64,000 nt of DNA from an uncultured Candidatus Saccharibacteria bacterium (GTDB lineage: Bacteria; Patescibacteriota; Saccharimonadia; Saccharimonadales; Saccharimonadaceae): contig CATXOC010000002.1 of NCBI GenBank assembly GCA_958399925.1, positions 1-64,000 on the forward strand, written 5' to 3'. Under the pieces are notes generated by a model. That model saw only the letters and a program-made list of their open reading frames with translations, did not search any database and was not told the origin of the DNA. Positions within the stretch are counted from its first letter, which is position 1. The number at the start of each line of letters is the position of its first letter. Below, piece by piece: positions 1 to 8,221 of the stretch. The translations under genes and the position numbers were made by a program.

Positions 1-36
1 GTTATAGCTCCCTGACAAATCAGATAATGGTATAAT
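1..36 (+). CRISPR. Terminal repeat of a type II-C CRISPR array
   Basis: A 36-nt sequence starting GTTATAGCTCCCTG and ending GGTATAAT has the length and layout of type II-C repeats (compare the Neisseria repeat, which starts GTTGTAGCTCCC and ends CTACAAT). A near copy lies at 4909-4945 and is the tracrRNA anti-repeat, which confirms the assignment. Spacers precede repeats in II-C crRNAs, so the spacers lie to the left, outside the window. Only one repeat is visible, so spacer number and size cannot be given. Confidence 0.85.
28..36 (+). promoter_or_regulatory. Extended -10 promoter inside the CRISPR repeat
   Basis: The repeat ends in TGGTATAAT, a perfect extended -10 box. Transcription would start about 7 nt into the next spacer. 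In Neisseria II-C arrays each repeat carries its own promoter of this kind. Seen here: the motif, which matches the promoters of many genes in this window. Inferred: that it drives individual crRNAs. Confidence 0.7.
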
Positions 37-44
37 ACTTAGCT

Positions 45-74
45 AAAAGCACCCCTGTTAAAAGGGGCGCTTTT
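45..74 (+). terminator. Terminator at the trailer end of the CRISPR array
   Basis: AAAAGC-A-CCCCT, a short loop, then AGGGG-C-GCTTTT forms a strong hairpin with one mismatch, ending in T4. It sits 9 nt after the last repeat and would stop array transcripts before they reach the convergent cas2 gene. Confidence 0.75.
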
Positions 75-194
75 GCTTATAATTTAACCAATTAGATGGC
101 TAATAATAAACGCTATAACACTATTTAAGCTAAGCTATAGCTAAATAAATTTATGCAAAAATCATATAAAAGATCTATGACATGAACACGTGGA

Positions 195-503
195 CTAGAA
201 GAAGGATAATTGCTCGCATCTACTAGCCTGCTCTTGCGCGGTCTTCTCGCCGACCAGTACTTTCATATTGGCATATTGATTTTCGGTAACCAATAGAAAT
301 CGTATAGATCCAGTATCAGGTGCAGCCTTGCGGCATCTGGTTAAATGTACATCCGCGTTGTCACGGTTTGGGCAGAGCCGTGAATATACGCTGTACTGTA
401 GCATGTCGTAGCCATCATTCAATAGGAAATTGCGAAATCGTGTGGCTTCACGCCGATTTTGCTTTGTATACGTTGGCAAATCAAATAAAACCAAAACTCT
501 CAT
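195..503 (-). CDS. cas2: CRISPR-associated endonuclease Cas2
   Basis: Cas2 pairs with Cas1 to integrate new spacers. The protein from this start is about 102 residues, the usual Cas2 size, and opens with MRVLVLFDLP, the first beta strand of the ferredoxin-like fold with its conserved Asp. LQYSVYSRLC is the typical Cas2 core motif. The frame stays open upstream to a TTG at 539 and an ATG at 518. I prefer the ATG at 503 because family members begin at this motif, but no Shine-Dalgarno separates the options. It lies directly after cas1 and is probably in one cas9-cas1-cas2 operon. Confidence 0.88.
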   Translation of the reverse strand: MRVLVLFDLPTYTKQNRREATRFRNFLLNDGYDMLQYSVYSRLCPNRDNADVHLTRCRKAAPDTGSIRFLLVTENQYANMKVLVGEKTAQEQASRCEQLSFF

Positions 504-539
504 GTAGCGATATGTCATAAATGTTATTAATATTATCAA

Positions 540-1436
540 CTAAGAGATTTGTGGTAGCGATAGTAATTCGGCGTTATCTCGTTCGATTGCGTCAATTAAA
601 CTGTCAACAACTATTTCGACTGCTCGCCGTACCTCAAATTTCTTGTTATTAATAATAACACATTTATTTATAATGTCAAGTATAGCGTGGCGATCATCCA
701 TGGTTAGATTGGCGTCGTGCTCATCACCAATATGACGTGTGTATACGGTGTCTAGTACGTGAATATCACACGCAGCACGGAATGGTTCGATCAGGTCATC
801 GGCTAGATTAAAGCTATTGAGCTCGCTATGGTGAAATAGCCCTTGCGATGGAATCAAGCCGCGCGCAGCAATGCTACGTGCAACGATACTACGCACTATG
901 GCATAACAATAGTTAAGCGCCGAGTTGTACCATATTGGTTTGCGGCGTGTGCTATCGTCTAACAATTGAGCGAAATATATACGAGCGGCGATTGACTCGC
1001 GGTTGTCGGTGTCGCCACTTTTAACCTGGCGAGACAATGCGTCTAACTGGCTAGCAGCGTCGTTGCAGTCAAAATAGCGCAAGGCAGTGGCTTGATTGGC
1101 AATCTTCTGAATGACAATGCGTCGCCACAGCTGCTTGCGTAAAGTTGGACTCATTTCGATCTGCTGTTTAGAGATCTTTGCCTGGCGTGAATGCTGTGAT
1201 AACGGAAGTAGCTCACCGCAGGGTAAATGGTGCTTGTCGCATACGATCGTGGCAATGTTATTACTGGCGAGTTCGCTTAGCAGGTTTAGTGTAGTTGTTA
1301 CAGCATAATTATCAAGGATTAGTGTATCGATATCCTCTAGGGGTATGCGAACTTCTTGATCCTGCCGGATAACTAATTTACTGTCGGCTAGCGATAGCTT
1401 GGCGGAATTACCAATGTATACTGAGCGCCATGCCAT
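540..1436 (-). CDS. cas1: CRISPR-associated endonuclease Cas1 (type II)
   Basis: 298 aa, normal for type II Cas1. It begins AWRSVYIGNSAKLSLADSKL, followed by the beta-rich N-terminal domain and PLEDIDTLILDN. The all-alpha catalytic half carries the family pattern: NSALNYCYAIVRSIVARSI, then GLIPSQGLFHH with the metal-binding His, then DDLIEPFRAACD with the conserved Asp/Glu cluster. It integrates spacers together with Cas2. It starts 6 nt after the cas9 stop, so translation is probably coupled. Confidence 0.95.
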   Translation of the reverse strand: MAWRSVYIGNSAKLSLADSKLVIRQDQEVRIPLEDIDTLILDNYAVTTTLNLLSELASNNIATIVCDKHHLPCGELLPLSQHSRQAKISKQQIEMSPTLRKQLWRRIVIQKIANQATALRYFDCNDAASQLDALSRQVKSGDTDNRESIAARIYFAQLLDDSTRRKPIWYNSALNYCYAIVRSIVARSIAARGLIPSQGLFHHSELNSFNLADDLIEPFRAACDIHVLDTVYTRHIGDEHDANLTMDDRHAILDIINKCVIINNKKFEVRRAVEIVVDSLIDAIERDNAELLSLPQIS

Positions 1437-1442
1437 ACCGCC

Positions 1443-4400
1443 CTACTCCCACCTATAGTTATCGCCCAAAACGTTGATGTCGAGACGTTGAATTGAGGCG
1501 GCAGAGCGAGGAGCCACTCTGTATGATAGATTATTGCCGGGCGAAAAGTGTGGCTTTATAGAAATTCTGCATGACTGTATGTCGTATGATATGTAATAAC
1601 CTTCTTCGATTTTTTGTATATTATCTTTCTCTGTGTACGTAACTTTTACGTAATCATTTGGGAATAGTTCACATACTTTCTCGAAGCTGTCGTCGATGAA
1701 CTTTGGTCCTTTCTTAGGCTCTGGCAGAATGCGCTTTGACCCAGTCCTTGCCTGATGGGCATAAATCGGTACAAAGAAGTGCTCGGTCTTGCCCTTGGCG
1801 TTAACTTTTTTGTAGACATCTAGGCGAATCATACTGCCATTGTTGACGTAAGCTTTGCCATTGTTGACCAAAAAGCCGCTGGTGTCAGGATTCTTGCTAT
1901 AGACTTTGATGGCACTGACTGGCGATAGTGGTCGACCGTTCTTGTCGAAACGTTTGTCATTCTTATATACAGGTTCGGCGAACGCTTTTGCTGGGTCGTT
2001 ATTATTCTCCTCTAGGCGTTGCTTTAATTGCTCGTATAATGCGCGATCGCTCTCGGGCAGCACAGAATCATCTAATGCCTTTAGATTAATCTTGTTAAGG
2101 CTAGTACGAACGGTACGCATGTCGCCCTTGGACTTTGGCGAGCGAATAGTCTCTTTATTGACTGAGCCGTCGCCACCGCGCTTTGGCATACGACTGACGA
2201 AGATTGGATGAATCGAGTTTTTGAACTCTTCGTCTTGGTCTTTGTAAACATCGCGGAACTGATCACGCCATTGCGCCAAGGTCTCACCTTCTTTCGGCTG
2301 GCTCTCGCGCCAACCTAGTTCATTAACAAAGTTCGGCCACGGCAAGGTGTCTTTGGCTGATACGTATTCGACAACTTCACCTGTCCTCTTATCTACGGCA
2401 GTGCGAGTGTCCATAGGTAAGTATTTTGATACTTCGCGCCATTTGTTCAATTGAGATAGACGCTGAATTGAACTTAGGGTAGTTAGGGCAATGATTGTGG
2501 CGTCGACGCTGTGGTGCAAGCAGTCGGCATCGCGATCCTTGTGTGGTATACCCCAAGCACGGCGGAAAAAGGTGGTTATTTGGCCAGTCGGGGTAACGAC
2601 ATGCTGGCGATTCGCACCGTCAGCGTCGTTATCGTCGTACTTCGCAAATTTTAAGTGTCGGCGAAGATATTGCGCCAAGAACTTTTCGACATAGCGCGTG
2701 TCGTTAAGCGCACGTACATTCCAATCTTCTTTCGGTAGTGATTCGGCTAGTAGGCGTCGCTTCTTGCTGCGAGACAATTTAGGGTTAGCGGTAACGCGGG
2801 CGCAAAAATCACGCCAACGTTCGGTGTGCCCCCACGCTTCAAATGGCGTCATGTTGCGCTTGTCCTGGTTGCATTTGTTGTGTACCAATGCCTTATTGGC
2901 GCGGCTATCATTACCACAGCGACTAAACGGGATAATGTGGTCAATCTCACCGTAGCTCTTGTCGCTGAATAGTTCGTTTAAAGAAAGCGCTTCGCCGCAG
3001 TACAGACATTTGGCATCTTGCTCTCGGTAAAACTTAAACTTAGAAATTTGTAGACCGGTGGGCGTCGGAATATGGAAATCATTCTGTAGCCGCTTGATAA
3101 TATCTTCGTTAACGGCAGCATTCTCGTCTTGATCGCGCTTAATCTTCATACGTTCTTTGAAATTCTTGGCTAGTTCGCCGGCGCTCTCGACACCGATGCG
3201 TACAGGTGCGCCATATTTACGGATGATAGCATTAATAACCTTGATGGTCTGGCTAATAGCGCGTTTAACAATTGGATTAGTGATCTGGTTCTGCTCGTCC
3301 TCATTTAGTGGCGGCAGTTTGCTCTCTTCGCCGTGCAGTCGTTGATTGAACTCGTAGCCAGCAAGGACTAAAGCTTTGTCGTAAGTGTTGCCTTCTAGAA
3401 TGAACGGCGTGATTTTGCGGATAACCTTGGCGGATAGATGGCCAAACCCCGAATAGCTAGAACAAGATAGTTGCATCAGATTGGCGATTGATTGTTCGGA
3501 CAGATTGACAGGTGCGCCATTGAATGTTGTTAATTTACGTAAATCTTTCTCGATTATGGAATCGTCTTTGTTGACGGTTAAAACTTCGCCGATGTAGTCG
3601 AATAAATCTTTGTCGGCTTCGATCTTGCGCCAATCGTCAGGCGAGTCCTTGGTTGCCTTCTTGATGTCATGATAGAATTTCAGCTCAGCAAAGGTATTCT
3701 TCTCTTTCGCGTTGTGGTCTTTCTCGAGCTCTTCATGCTTCGGATCTTTGCCACGGATATAGTCAAATGCGAAATTATTGTCGTCTTTGTGACCTAGGGC
3801 TTCACGAATGGCGTAATATGTTACCCTGCGAGTCGCCTTGCACTTGTCGATGCAGGCTTGAATTTGCTCGGGTGTTAGTTGAATCTTTTCCTTCAGTGCG
3901 CCATCTGTATCACGTAGGCTATAGGTTAGATGTGATAGGTCCTGGGCTAGGCGAAACATTTCGAAGGTATAGCTGGCTTTTTGTAGACGTGGCTGGTCTT
4001 TCTCGTATGGACATTTGCCACGCATCTGGGCGATTAGTTCTTTGGTCATGAATGGCCGCTGATAGAACAGACCGTTTTTATTGCCCTGCTCTACGTCACC
4101 GAGCAATAATAGACGGATATTTTGGTCGGTTAATACGGGATAGAACTGTTGCTGTTTGGTTAAAATTGCCCGAATCTCGTTTTCAAAATTAGCTCGCATA
4201 AATGAGTTCTGGTAGTTATCTGCCTTGTTGCGACGATGTACCTTAAACTTGTTGTCGTTTAGCAAGGCGGCACCAACGGTCTGATAAGTATCCAATAGCT
4301 TGGCGTTCTCGCTAATAGCGGATAGTACCTTGCTACCTTCGGAGTCTTTTTCTTCGACAGCCTTGCGGTTCGACTTGTAACCACGGCGCTTGGCGATGTG

Positions 4401-4760
4401 GTGCAAGGCAACAAATAGTTCTTCTGGTGATAGCTGCTCGGTTAAGCCTTTCTGACGCAAGATATACGGGTCGAGCTGGCCGGCGTGTGGAGTAAGAAGC
4501 TGTTCGATCTGTGCACTAGATAATAATTGATTGTCAATAAAAAAATGCTTTAGATAATTTAGACGCTGGCGACGGCGCTTCAGACGTCGGCGAGCGCTAC
4601 GGGCGGTGCGTCGTGGCACAGCTAGCGACTTGCCGTCTTTGGGGTTTTCGGGCTTTTCAAAGATGCGGACGCCTAAATCTTCAATACGATTTTTATCTAA
4701 ATTGATTACCGACCAACCAATCGATGTGGTTCCGAGGTCTAAACCTAAAGCGTATTTCAT
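1443..4760 (-). CDS. cas9: CRISPR-associated endonuclease Cas9 (type II-C)
   Basis: 1105 aa, in the compact II-C size class. It is an RNA-guided DNA endonuclease. RuvC-I is at LGLDLGTTSIGW (D8). An arginine-rich bridge helix spans about residues 50-75. HHIAKRRGYKSNRK follows in the REC region. RuvC-II is at VRIGVESAG (E525). The HNH domain has a CLYCG knuckle and YGEIDHIIPFSRCGND with D607 and H608, followed by NKALVHNKCN. RuvC-III is at CLHHSVDAT (H749, D753). All catalytic residues are present, so the enzyme should be active. The C-terminal part should contain the PAM-interacting domain; the PAM cannot be read from sequence. The start is leaderless: TGCTATAAT ends 6 nt before the ATG. Confidence 0.97.
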   Translation of the reverse strand: MKYALGLDLGTTSIGWSVINLDKNRIEDLGVRIFEKPENPKDGKSLAVPRRTARSARRRLKRRRQRLNYLKHFFIDNQLLSSAQIEQLLTPHAGQLDPYILRQKGLTEQLSPEELFVALHHIAKRRGYKSNRKAVEEKDSEGSKVLSAISENAKLLDTYQTVGAALLNDNKFKVHRRNKADNYQNSFMRANFENEIRAILTKQQQFYPVLTDQNIRLLLLGDVEQGNKNGLFYQRPFMTKELIAQMRGKCPYEKDQPRLQKASYTFEMFRLAQDLSHLTYSLRDTDGALKEKIQLTPEQIQACIDKCKATRRVTYYAIREALGHKDDNNFAFDYIRGKDPKHEELEKDHNAKEKNTFAELKFYHDIKKATKDSPDDWRKIEADKDLFDYIGEVLTVNKDDSIIEKDLRKLTTFNGAPVNLSEQSIANLMQLSCSSYSGFGHLSAKVIRKITPFILEGNTYDKALVLAGYEFNQRLHGEESKLPPLNEDEQNQITNPIVKRAISQTIKVINAIIRKYGAPVRIGVESAGELAKNFKERMKIKRDQDENAAVNEDIIKRLQNDFHIPTPTGLQISKFKFYREQDAKCLYCGEALSLNELFSDKSYGEIDHIIPFSRCGNDSRANKALVHNKCNQDKRNMTPFEAWGHTERWRDFCARVTANPKLSRSKKRRLLAESLPKEDWNVRALNDTRYVEKFLAQYLRRHLKFAKYDDNDADGANRQHVVTPTGQITTFFRRAWGIPHKDRDADCLHHSVDATIIALTTLSSIQRLSQLNKWREVSKYLPMDTRTAVDKRTGEVVEYVSAKDTLPWPNFVNELGWRESQPKEGETLAQWRDQFRDVYKDQDEEFKNSIHPIFVSRMPKRGGDGSVNKETIRSPKSKGDMRTVRTSLNKINLKALDDSVLPESDRALYEQLKQRLEENNNDPAKAFAEPVYKNDKRFDKNGRPLSPVSAIKVYSKNPDTSGFLVNNGKAYVNNGSMIRLDVYKKVNAKGKTEHFFVPIYAHQARTGSKRILPEPKKGPKFIDDSFEKVCELFPNDYVKVTYTEKDNIQKIEEGYYISYDIQSCRISIKPHFSPGNNLSYRVAPRSAASIQRLDINVLGDNYRWE

Positions 4761-4766
4761 ATATAC

Positions 4767-4775
4767 ATTATAGCA
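4767..4775 (-). promoter_or_regulatory. Extended -10 of the leaderless cas9 promoter
   Basis: TGCTATAAT on the minus strand ends 6 nt before the cas9 ATG, so transcription should start at or next to the A of ATG. No good -35 box is seen. The tracrRNA terminator lies just upstream and insulates this promoter. Confidence 0.7.
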
Positions 4776-4794
4776 GAATGCACATATCTAGAGA

Positions 4795-4963
4795 CATAAA
4801 ATATAGCCGGCCGTCGCCGACTATATTACTTTGTAAGATTTCTAAACTCGTATTGCGGTTATAAAGATGACTAAGAGTCAGAGCTTTGCGTAGAACCGCA
4901 GACTACTTATTATAGAAACCTGTACAAATCAGATAATGGTACAATTCTTACTTAAGGAACTGC
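4795..4963 (-). ncRNA. tracrRNA for the type II-C Cas9
   Basis: The anti-repeat is at 4945-4909: read on the plus strand it matches the CRISPR repeat apart from one inserted base and a few mismatches clustered at one end, so the minus transcript can pair with crRNA. After it come AAGTAGTCTGCGG and GCAAAGCTCTGA, which resemble the Neisseria tracrRNA (GTCTG, GCAACGCTCTG). TGCGGTT (4900-4894) can pair with AACCGCA (4860-4854). It ends in a GC-rich hairpin (4826-4801) with a T4 tail. The start near 4963 is inferred from the promoter at 4999-4970. Confidence 0.88.
4801..4826 (-). terminator. Rho-independent terminator of the tracrRNA
   Basis: ATATAGTCGGC-GACG-GCCGGCTATAT forms an 11-bp stem with one G-U pair, followed by TTTTAT on the minus strand. 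It ends the tracrRNA just before the cas9 promoter. Confidence 0.85.
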
Positions 4964-4969
4964 AGTATC

Positions 4970-4999
4970 ATTGTATTGCACAGCACGCTCGTGTGTCAA
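4970..4999 (-). promoter_or_regulatory. Promoter of the tracrRNA
   Basis: Minus strand: TTGACA at 4999-4994, an 18-nt spacer, TACAAT at 4975-4970. The predicted start near 4963 leaves about 17 nt before the anti-repeat. This is a classic -35/-10 promoter, unlike the extended -10 boxes at most protein genes here. Confidence 0.7.
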
Positions 5000-5010
5000 T
5001 ACGTAGACAA
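4985..5010. repeat. 26-bp direct repeat flanking the NERD gene, copy 1
   Basis: ACGCTCGTGTG-T-CAAT, continuing to GACAA, recurs at 5882-5907 with 4 mismatches in 26. Copy 1 contains the -35 box of the tracrRNA promoter. Confidence 0.6.
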
Positions 5011-5092
5011 TGTAGAACAGGACGAGGATAAAGGTATTGTATGCAAACTATATAATGCATATCCAATAGGTAAAGTTGATAAACTTTAAGCT

Positions 5093-5833
5093 TTAGTTAT
5101 TGTGCTTTTTGTGGCGTGCTACGTAGCCAGCGTATCGAATGTGCCGCTTAGGTACATCGTTATTCGGGCGACTATTTGTTCTCAGTAATGCACATATAAA
5201 GTCGAACTGTTCATGTGTAATAGGCATGTTATCGAGGCTGTTATATACCTCCATGAACTTTTGCTCGAAAGGTATTTTACGGGGTATTGTTATAATGTCG
5301 CGGTTAGTTAGATCGGTTATGTGATACTCGGCATCTCGCATATACATTACAACGGTATTCACCATTGGTATAATGCGAACCTGGTCTCTGATGTCTGCTG
5401 GTAGCTGATTTCTTAGTACTTCGGCATGGTGATTAACTTGCAAGAATGGGTTGTACAATTTGAACGACTTTCCAGACACGTTGTGTTGCCAATAGGTATC
5501 TTTAGCGCTTCCAGATATTACCCCAGACAGAGTTTTTACTTCTAGTACAAAAATTGCATGTTTGGATGCTACAGCCATATCAACTTCGCAGCTTCGTCCT
5601 TCTGCGTCGCGCAGATATACGTTACGAAAAACTTGTGATTTTGGAATGTGTAGATCTTCAATTAGTGTTCTATAGATGCACTGTTCGCCTGCTTTGCCAA
5701 AGGTACTGTATTCGTTGGAATTACGTGCATAATCGACGTAGTATTTCAGGTCGTCGACAACCCGACGGAAAAGACTTGGCTTCTTCGTCGGGTTGACTGA
5801 AGGTTGCTGTGGTGTATTAGAAAAGTTGTCCAT
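5093..5833 (-). CDS. NERD-domain nuclease-like protein
   Basis: 246 aa. The NERD (nuclease-related) domain covers about residues 40-150: FGKAGEQCIYRTL, then SCEVDMAVASKHAIFVLEVK with the Asp and Glu-X-Lys of the restriction-endonuclease fold, then LSGVISGSAKD and NPFLQVNHHAEVLRN. The C-terminal part continues the family pattern (VVMYMRDAEYHITDL). No transmembrane segment is seen. TGATATAAT lies 12 nt before the ATG. It stands between the tracrRNA and unrelated genes and is flanked by 26-bp direct repeats. NERD genes are common in mobile and defence contexts, but a link to CRISPR is only inferred from position. Confidence 0.75.
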   Translation of the reverse strand: MDNFSNTPQQPSVNPTKKPSLFRRVVDDLKYYVDYARNSNEYSTFGKAGEQCIYRTLIEDLHIPKSQVFRNVYLRDAEGRSCEVDMAVASKHAIFVLEVKTLSGVISGSAKDTYWQHNVSGKSFKLYNPFLQVNHHAEVLRNQLPADIRDQVRIIPMVNTVVMYMRDAEYHITDLTNRDIITIPRKIPFEQKFMEVYNSLDNMPITHEQFDFICALLRTNSRPNNDVPKRHIRYAGYVARHKKHNN

Positions 5834-5881
5834 ATACTTAACAAGATTATATCATAACCGTATACAGGTGGAGTGTTTAGT

Positions 5882-5907
5882 ACGCTCGTGTGCCAATGTG
5901 TGGACAA
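5882..5907. repeat. 26-bp direct repeat flanking the NERD gene, copy 2
   Basis: Partner of the repeat at 4985-5010, same orientation, 4 mismatches. Together they bracket the NERD gene as a module of about 0.9 kb. In this copy the TTGACA-like box is changed to TTGGCA. Confidence 0.6.
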
Positions 5908-5989
5908 ACGTGCGCTAATATGTTAATGTATAAATAATCCTGTCAGTGATGATGGGTTCGTATATTCCAGCTAGTGAAAGGAAGCAAAG

Positions 5990-6397
5990 ATGCTTTACGA
6001 AAAAGTGTGTCCTGCGGAGATCGAAGGTATGCGCGCCAGGCTACATAAGGCCTATCCAAGTAATACAATTGATCGATACGAAGCTATCGTTCGCGTCTTG
6101 GATAATGATGGTTGCCAATTTTACATTATCGACCATTGGTGTGCTGAATACCTGGTTGTATGTCGACCTGAAGATAAAGATGCAACTGACGTCTGTGGGT
6201 TCTACTTTGCGCCTATTCTCTGGTGTGATTGCCATGAAAATATAACTTATATTGAGCTTCGTGCGAAAATCATAGAAATTTTGGACAAACAGATTGGAGA
6301 CTGGCGTAAGTATCAAACGAACAATGCGATTAGTCTGTGCATTTGCGAGTGTGAATATAATCCAACGGCTTATCCATTGATTCGTGCACTTATCTAG
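5990..6397 (+). CDS. Hypothetical protein, cysteine-rich
   Basis: 135 aa, family not recognised. No membrane segment or signal peptide. It has several cysteines, including the cluster CICEC near the C-terminus and WCDCHEN in the middle, and aromatic beta-strand-like stretches (CQFYIIDHWCAEYLVVCRP). A GGAAGC Shine-Dalgarno lies 5 nt before the ATG. It is followed directly by a strong terminator and so is a single-gene unit. The cysteines could bind a metal, which is only a guess. Confidence 0.6.
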   Translation: MLYEKVCPAEIEGMRARLHKAYPSNTIDRYEAIVRVLDNDGCQFYIIDHWCAEYLVVCRPEDKDATDVCGFYFAPILWCDCHENITYIELRAKIIEILDKQIGDWRKYQTNNAISLCICECEYNPTAYPLIRALI

Positions 6398-6403
6398 TGT
6401 CCC

Positions 6404-6432
6404 CCGCCCTAGACTTGATCTAGGGCGGTTTT
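6404..6432 (+). terminator. Rho-independent terminator
   Basis: CCGCCCTAGA-CTTGA-TCTAGGGCGG followed by TTTT: a perfect 10-bp stem just after the 135-aa gene. Confidence 0.9.
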
Positions 6433-6473
6433 ACTTACTGTATACAGTTACAGATATGGTATAATAAAAATAT

Positions 6474-8111
6474 ATGAGTGAGGATGCTAAGACGGCTGAA
6501 GTCGTGCAGGATTGTTCAACGAAGTTCTCGTCGCGCACGTTTGATGATTTTATATTGGCGGTGCGTGATTACGCTAGGGGTCTGAGAAATCTAGTCAAGT
6601 TAACGGATACTGATAATGCCGTGGAGTTGGCTATTCACCGCAGTAACACAGACAAATATTATACCTGTTTTAGGTTCATGCGAGACGGACAGAGCTATCG
6701 CGATCGGCACTCTGTATATATTACTAGCGAGTATGGCGGTCGAGCTATTTACAATGTAGACACTTGGCACGATGGTAAGTGTGTAAAGCTGTTAAAGTAT
6801 AATGATAGTCAGCGTTGTTTGCAGGTAGTATTTGATAAAATCGCCTATTATTTAGCTGTAGACTACGAAGTATCTAATCATTCGGCGGCTGATGGTCGGA
6901 TTAACGAAGAAGATATTACAAAGCGCAAAGTTGATTTGCTGTACAAGGTATCGAAGCGATTTGGCGAAAATGCTGAGCTGAGCGATATGACTCCAGATGC
7001 ACCGGACTTTCGTGACGCATATAGAGATAACTACAAAAAAGCCGTTAACTACGAGATAAAGCATCGTATTAAATACCAAGATACACGTAGAGTGGTATTT
7101 GAGCGGCTGCAAAGCCTGATGGACGGAATTTCATCGGAATATGGTGCATATGCTACAGGCCGTATTGACGCAACACTGGCTGAGTATCCCTATGATGATG
7201 CTAGCTTTGCTGAAGCGGATGTAGTCGACGAGATTCGTCGGTCGGTTGGCCGGATTTCTAATATCGCTACGATAGATGGCGAGCTGCTGTCGGTTAACGC
7301 TAGCGATGGTCGTGCTGTTCCCTATGTCTATTTCGCAGGTAGTGGCGCTAGCGGTAGCTATCTATTAGAAACGACGAATGGTGATGGTGGTAAAACTGTG
7401 TATCGGCTACTGTATCGCGACCCAGGCGGCGTACGTGAAGTATTGTCGACTAATAATCCCGATAAGGTTGTTTATACGATTTTCGATACGCTAAAGGCTG
7501 CCAAGTCGACTATTGCCGATGACCAGAATTACCAGGCGCTAATGGAAGAGCTGCGACAGAATGTAGCAGTTGACTCATCGAAACTGATGTCGGGTGCTGA
7601 CGAGTCAGAACAAATTGAGGCGGAGGAATCAGGTGATAATAGTGGTCTAGAATGTGAGCAGTCGGCGCGCGAGCTATCTTTTACTGAGAAAAAACAATTT
7701 GCCAAGGAGATTCGTGATGCGCAGGCCGATCTGGTTGCCTTGGCGCTTAATGCGTCCGGCAAGAGCAATCCTTCTGACATCTATATTTACCTGATGATGG
7801 AAGGCAGCTTGCTGTCTTATAACGTGTTTTATGTGTGCCAGAATAGAGTTGTCACTCTAAGTGATGCTGAGATAGATAAAGCCGCGCGTATGCGGTCGTT
7901 AAAGGCGGGCATTTCGAGTAGCAAGAAATTGCGTGCAGTTTATGTAAAGTGGGGTCAGCCGGTGCCAACGGAGACTAAGATGCACTACAGCCTAGAGGCT
8001 AAGAAGCTTGATTGTGTATATAGCTTTGATAACGTAACAGACGAGGTGAATGGTCGTACCGCAGCTACTTCGTTTGCCGATTGGCGTCGTAGTATTGCGC
8101 TGGCGCTATAA
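6474..8111 (+). CDS. Hypothetical acidic protein with a YezG/DUF600-like C-terminus
   Basis: 545 aa, cytosolic, acidic. The last ~100 residues resemble the YezG/DUF600 immunity-protein fold: IYIYLMMEGSLLSYNVFYV, then VPTETKMHYSLEAKKLDCVY and SFDNV, like the PTE-K-YD-GK-D-Y pattern of that family. Two upstream segments (about 20-130 and 250-340) share a similar strand-rich layout, so the protein may hold repeated related domains. Starts are leaderless-like: TGGTATAAT ends 8 nt before the ATG. No toxin gene is next to it, so an immunity role is weakly supported. Confidence 0.55.
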   Translation: MSEDAKTAEVVQDCSTKFSSRTFDDFILAVRDYARGLRNLVKLTDTDNAVELAIHRSNTDKYYTCFRFMRDGQSYRDRHSVYITSEYGGRAIYNVDTWHDGKCVKLLKYNDSQRCLQVVFDKIAYYLAVDYEVSNHSAADGRINEEDITKRKVDLLYKVSKRFGENAELSDMTPDAPDFRDAYRDNYKKAVNYEIKHRIKYQDTRRVVFERLQSLMDGISSEYGAYATGRIDATLAEYPYDDASFAEADVVDEIRRSVGRISNIATIDGELLSVNASDGRAVPYVYFAGSGASGSYLLETTNGDGGKTVYRLLYRDPGGVREVLSTNNPDKVVYTIFDTLKAAKSTIADDQNYQALMEELRQNVAVDSSKLMSGADESEQIEAEESGDNSGLECEQSARELSFTEKKQFAKEIRDAQADLVALALNASGKSNPSDIYIYLMMEGSLLSYNVFYVCQNRVVTLSDAEIDKAARMRSLKAGISSSKKLRAVYVKWGQPVPTETKMHYSLEAKKLDCVYSFDNVTDEVNGRTAATSFADWRRSIALAL

Positions 8112-8184
8112 CCGTAGCTCACCTACCCTTTTATGAAGACTTGGTGTGTCGTCGGCATTCCTATGTCTGGCTGGTGAAGATAAA

Positions 8185-8208
8185 AAGCCCTGGCGTTAGC
8201 CAGGGCTT
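8185..8208. terminator. Bidirectional terminator between convergent genes
   Basis: AAGCCCTGGC-GTTA-GCCAGGGCTT is a perfect 10-bp stem. The minus strand continues with TTTT, so it fits the minus-strand gene at 8222 best; the plus-strand gene can use it too. Confidence 0.85.
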
Positions 8209-8221
8209 GGTTGCAGTGAAG

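Noticed and set aside
4909..4945. A second CRISPR array
   Set aside because: It is a single degenerate repeat copy placed between a promoter and a terminator on the minus strand, which is the tracrRNA anti-repeat.
5554..5796. Plus-strand frame opposite the NERD gene
   Set aside because: Shadow of the NERD coding strand; no start signals.
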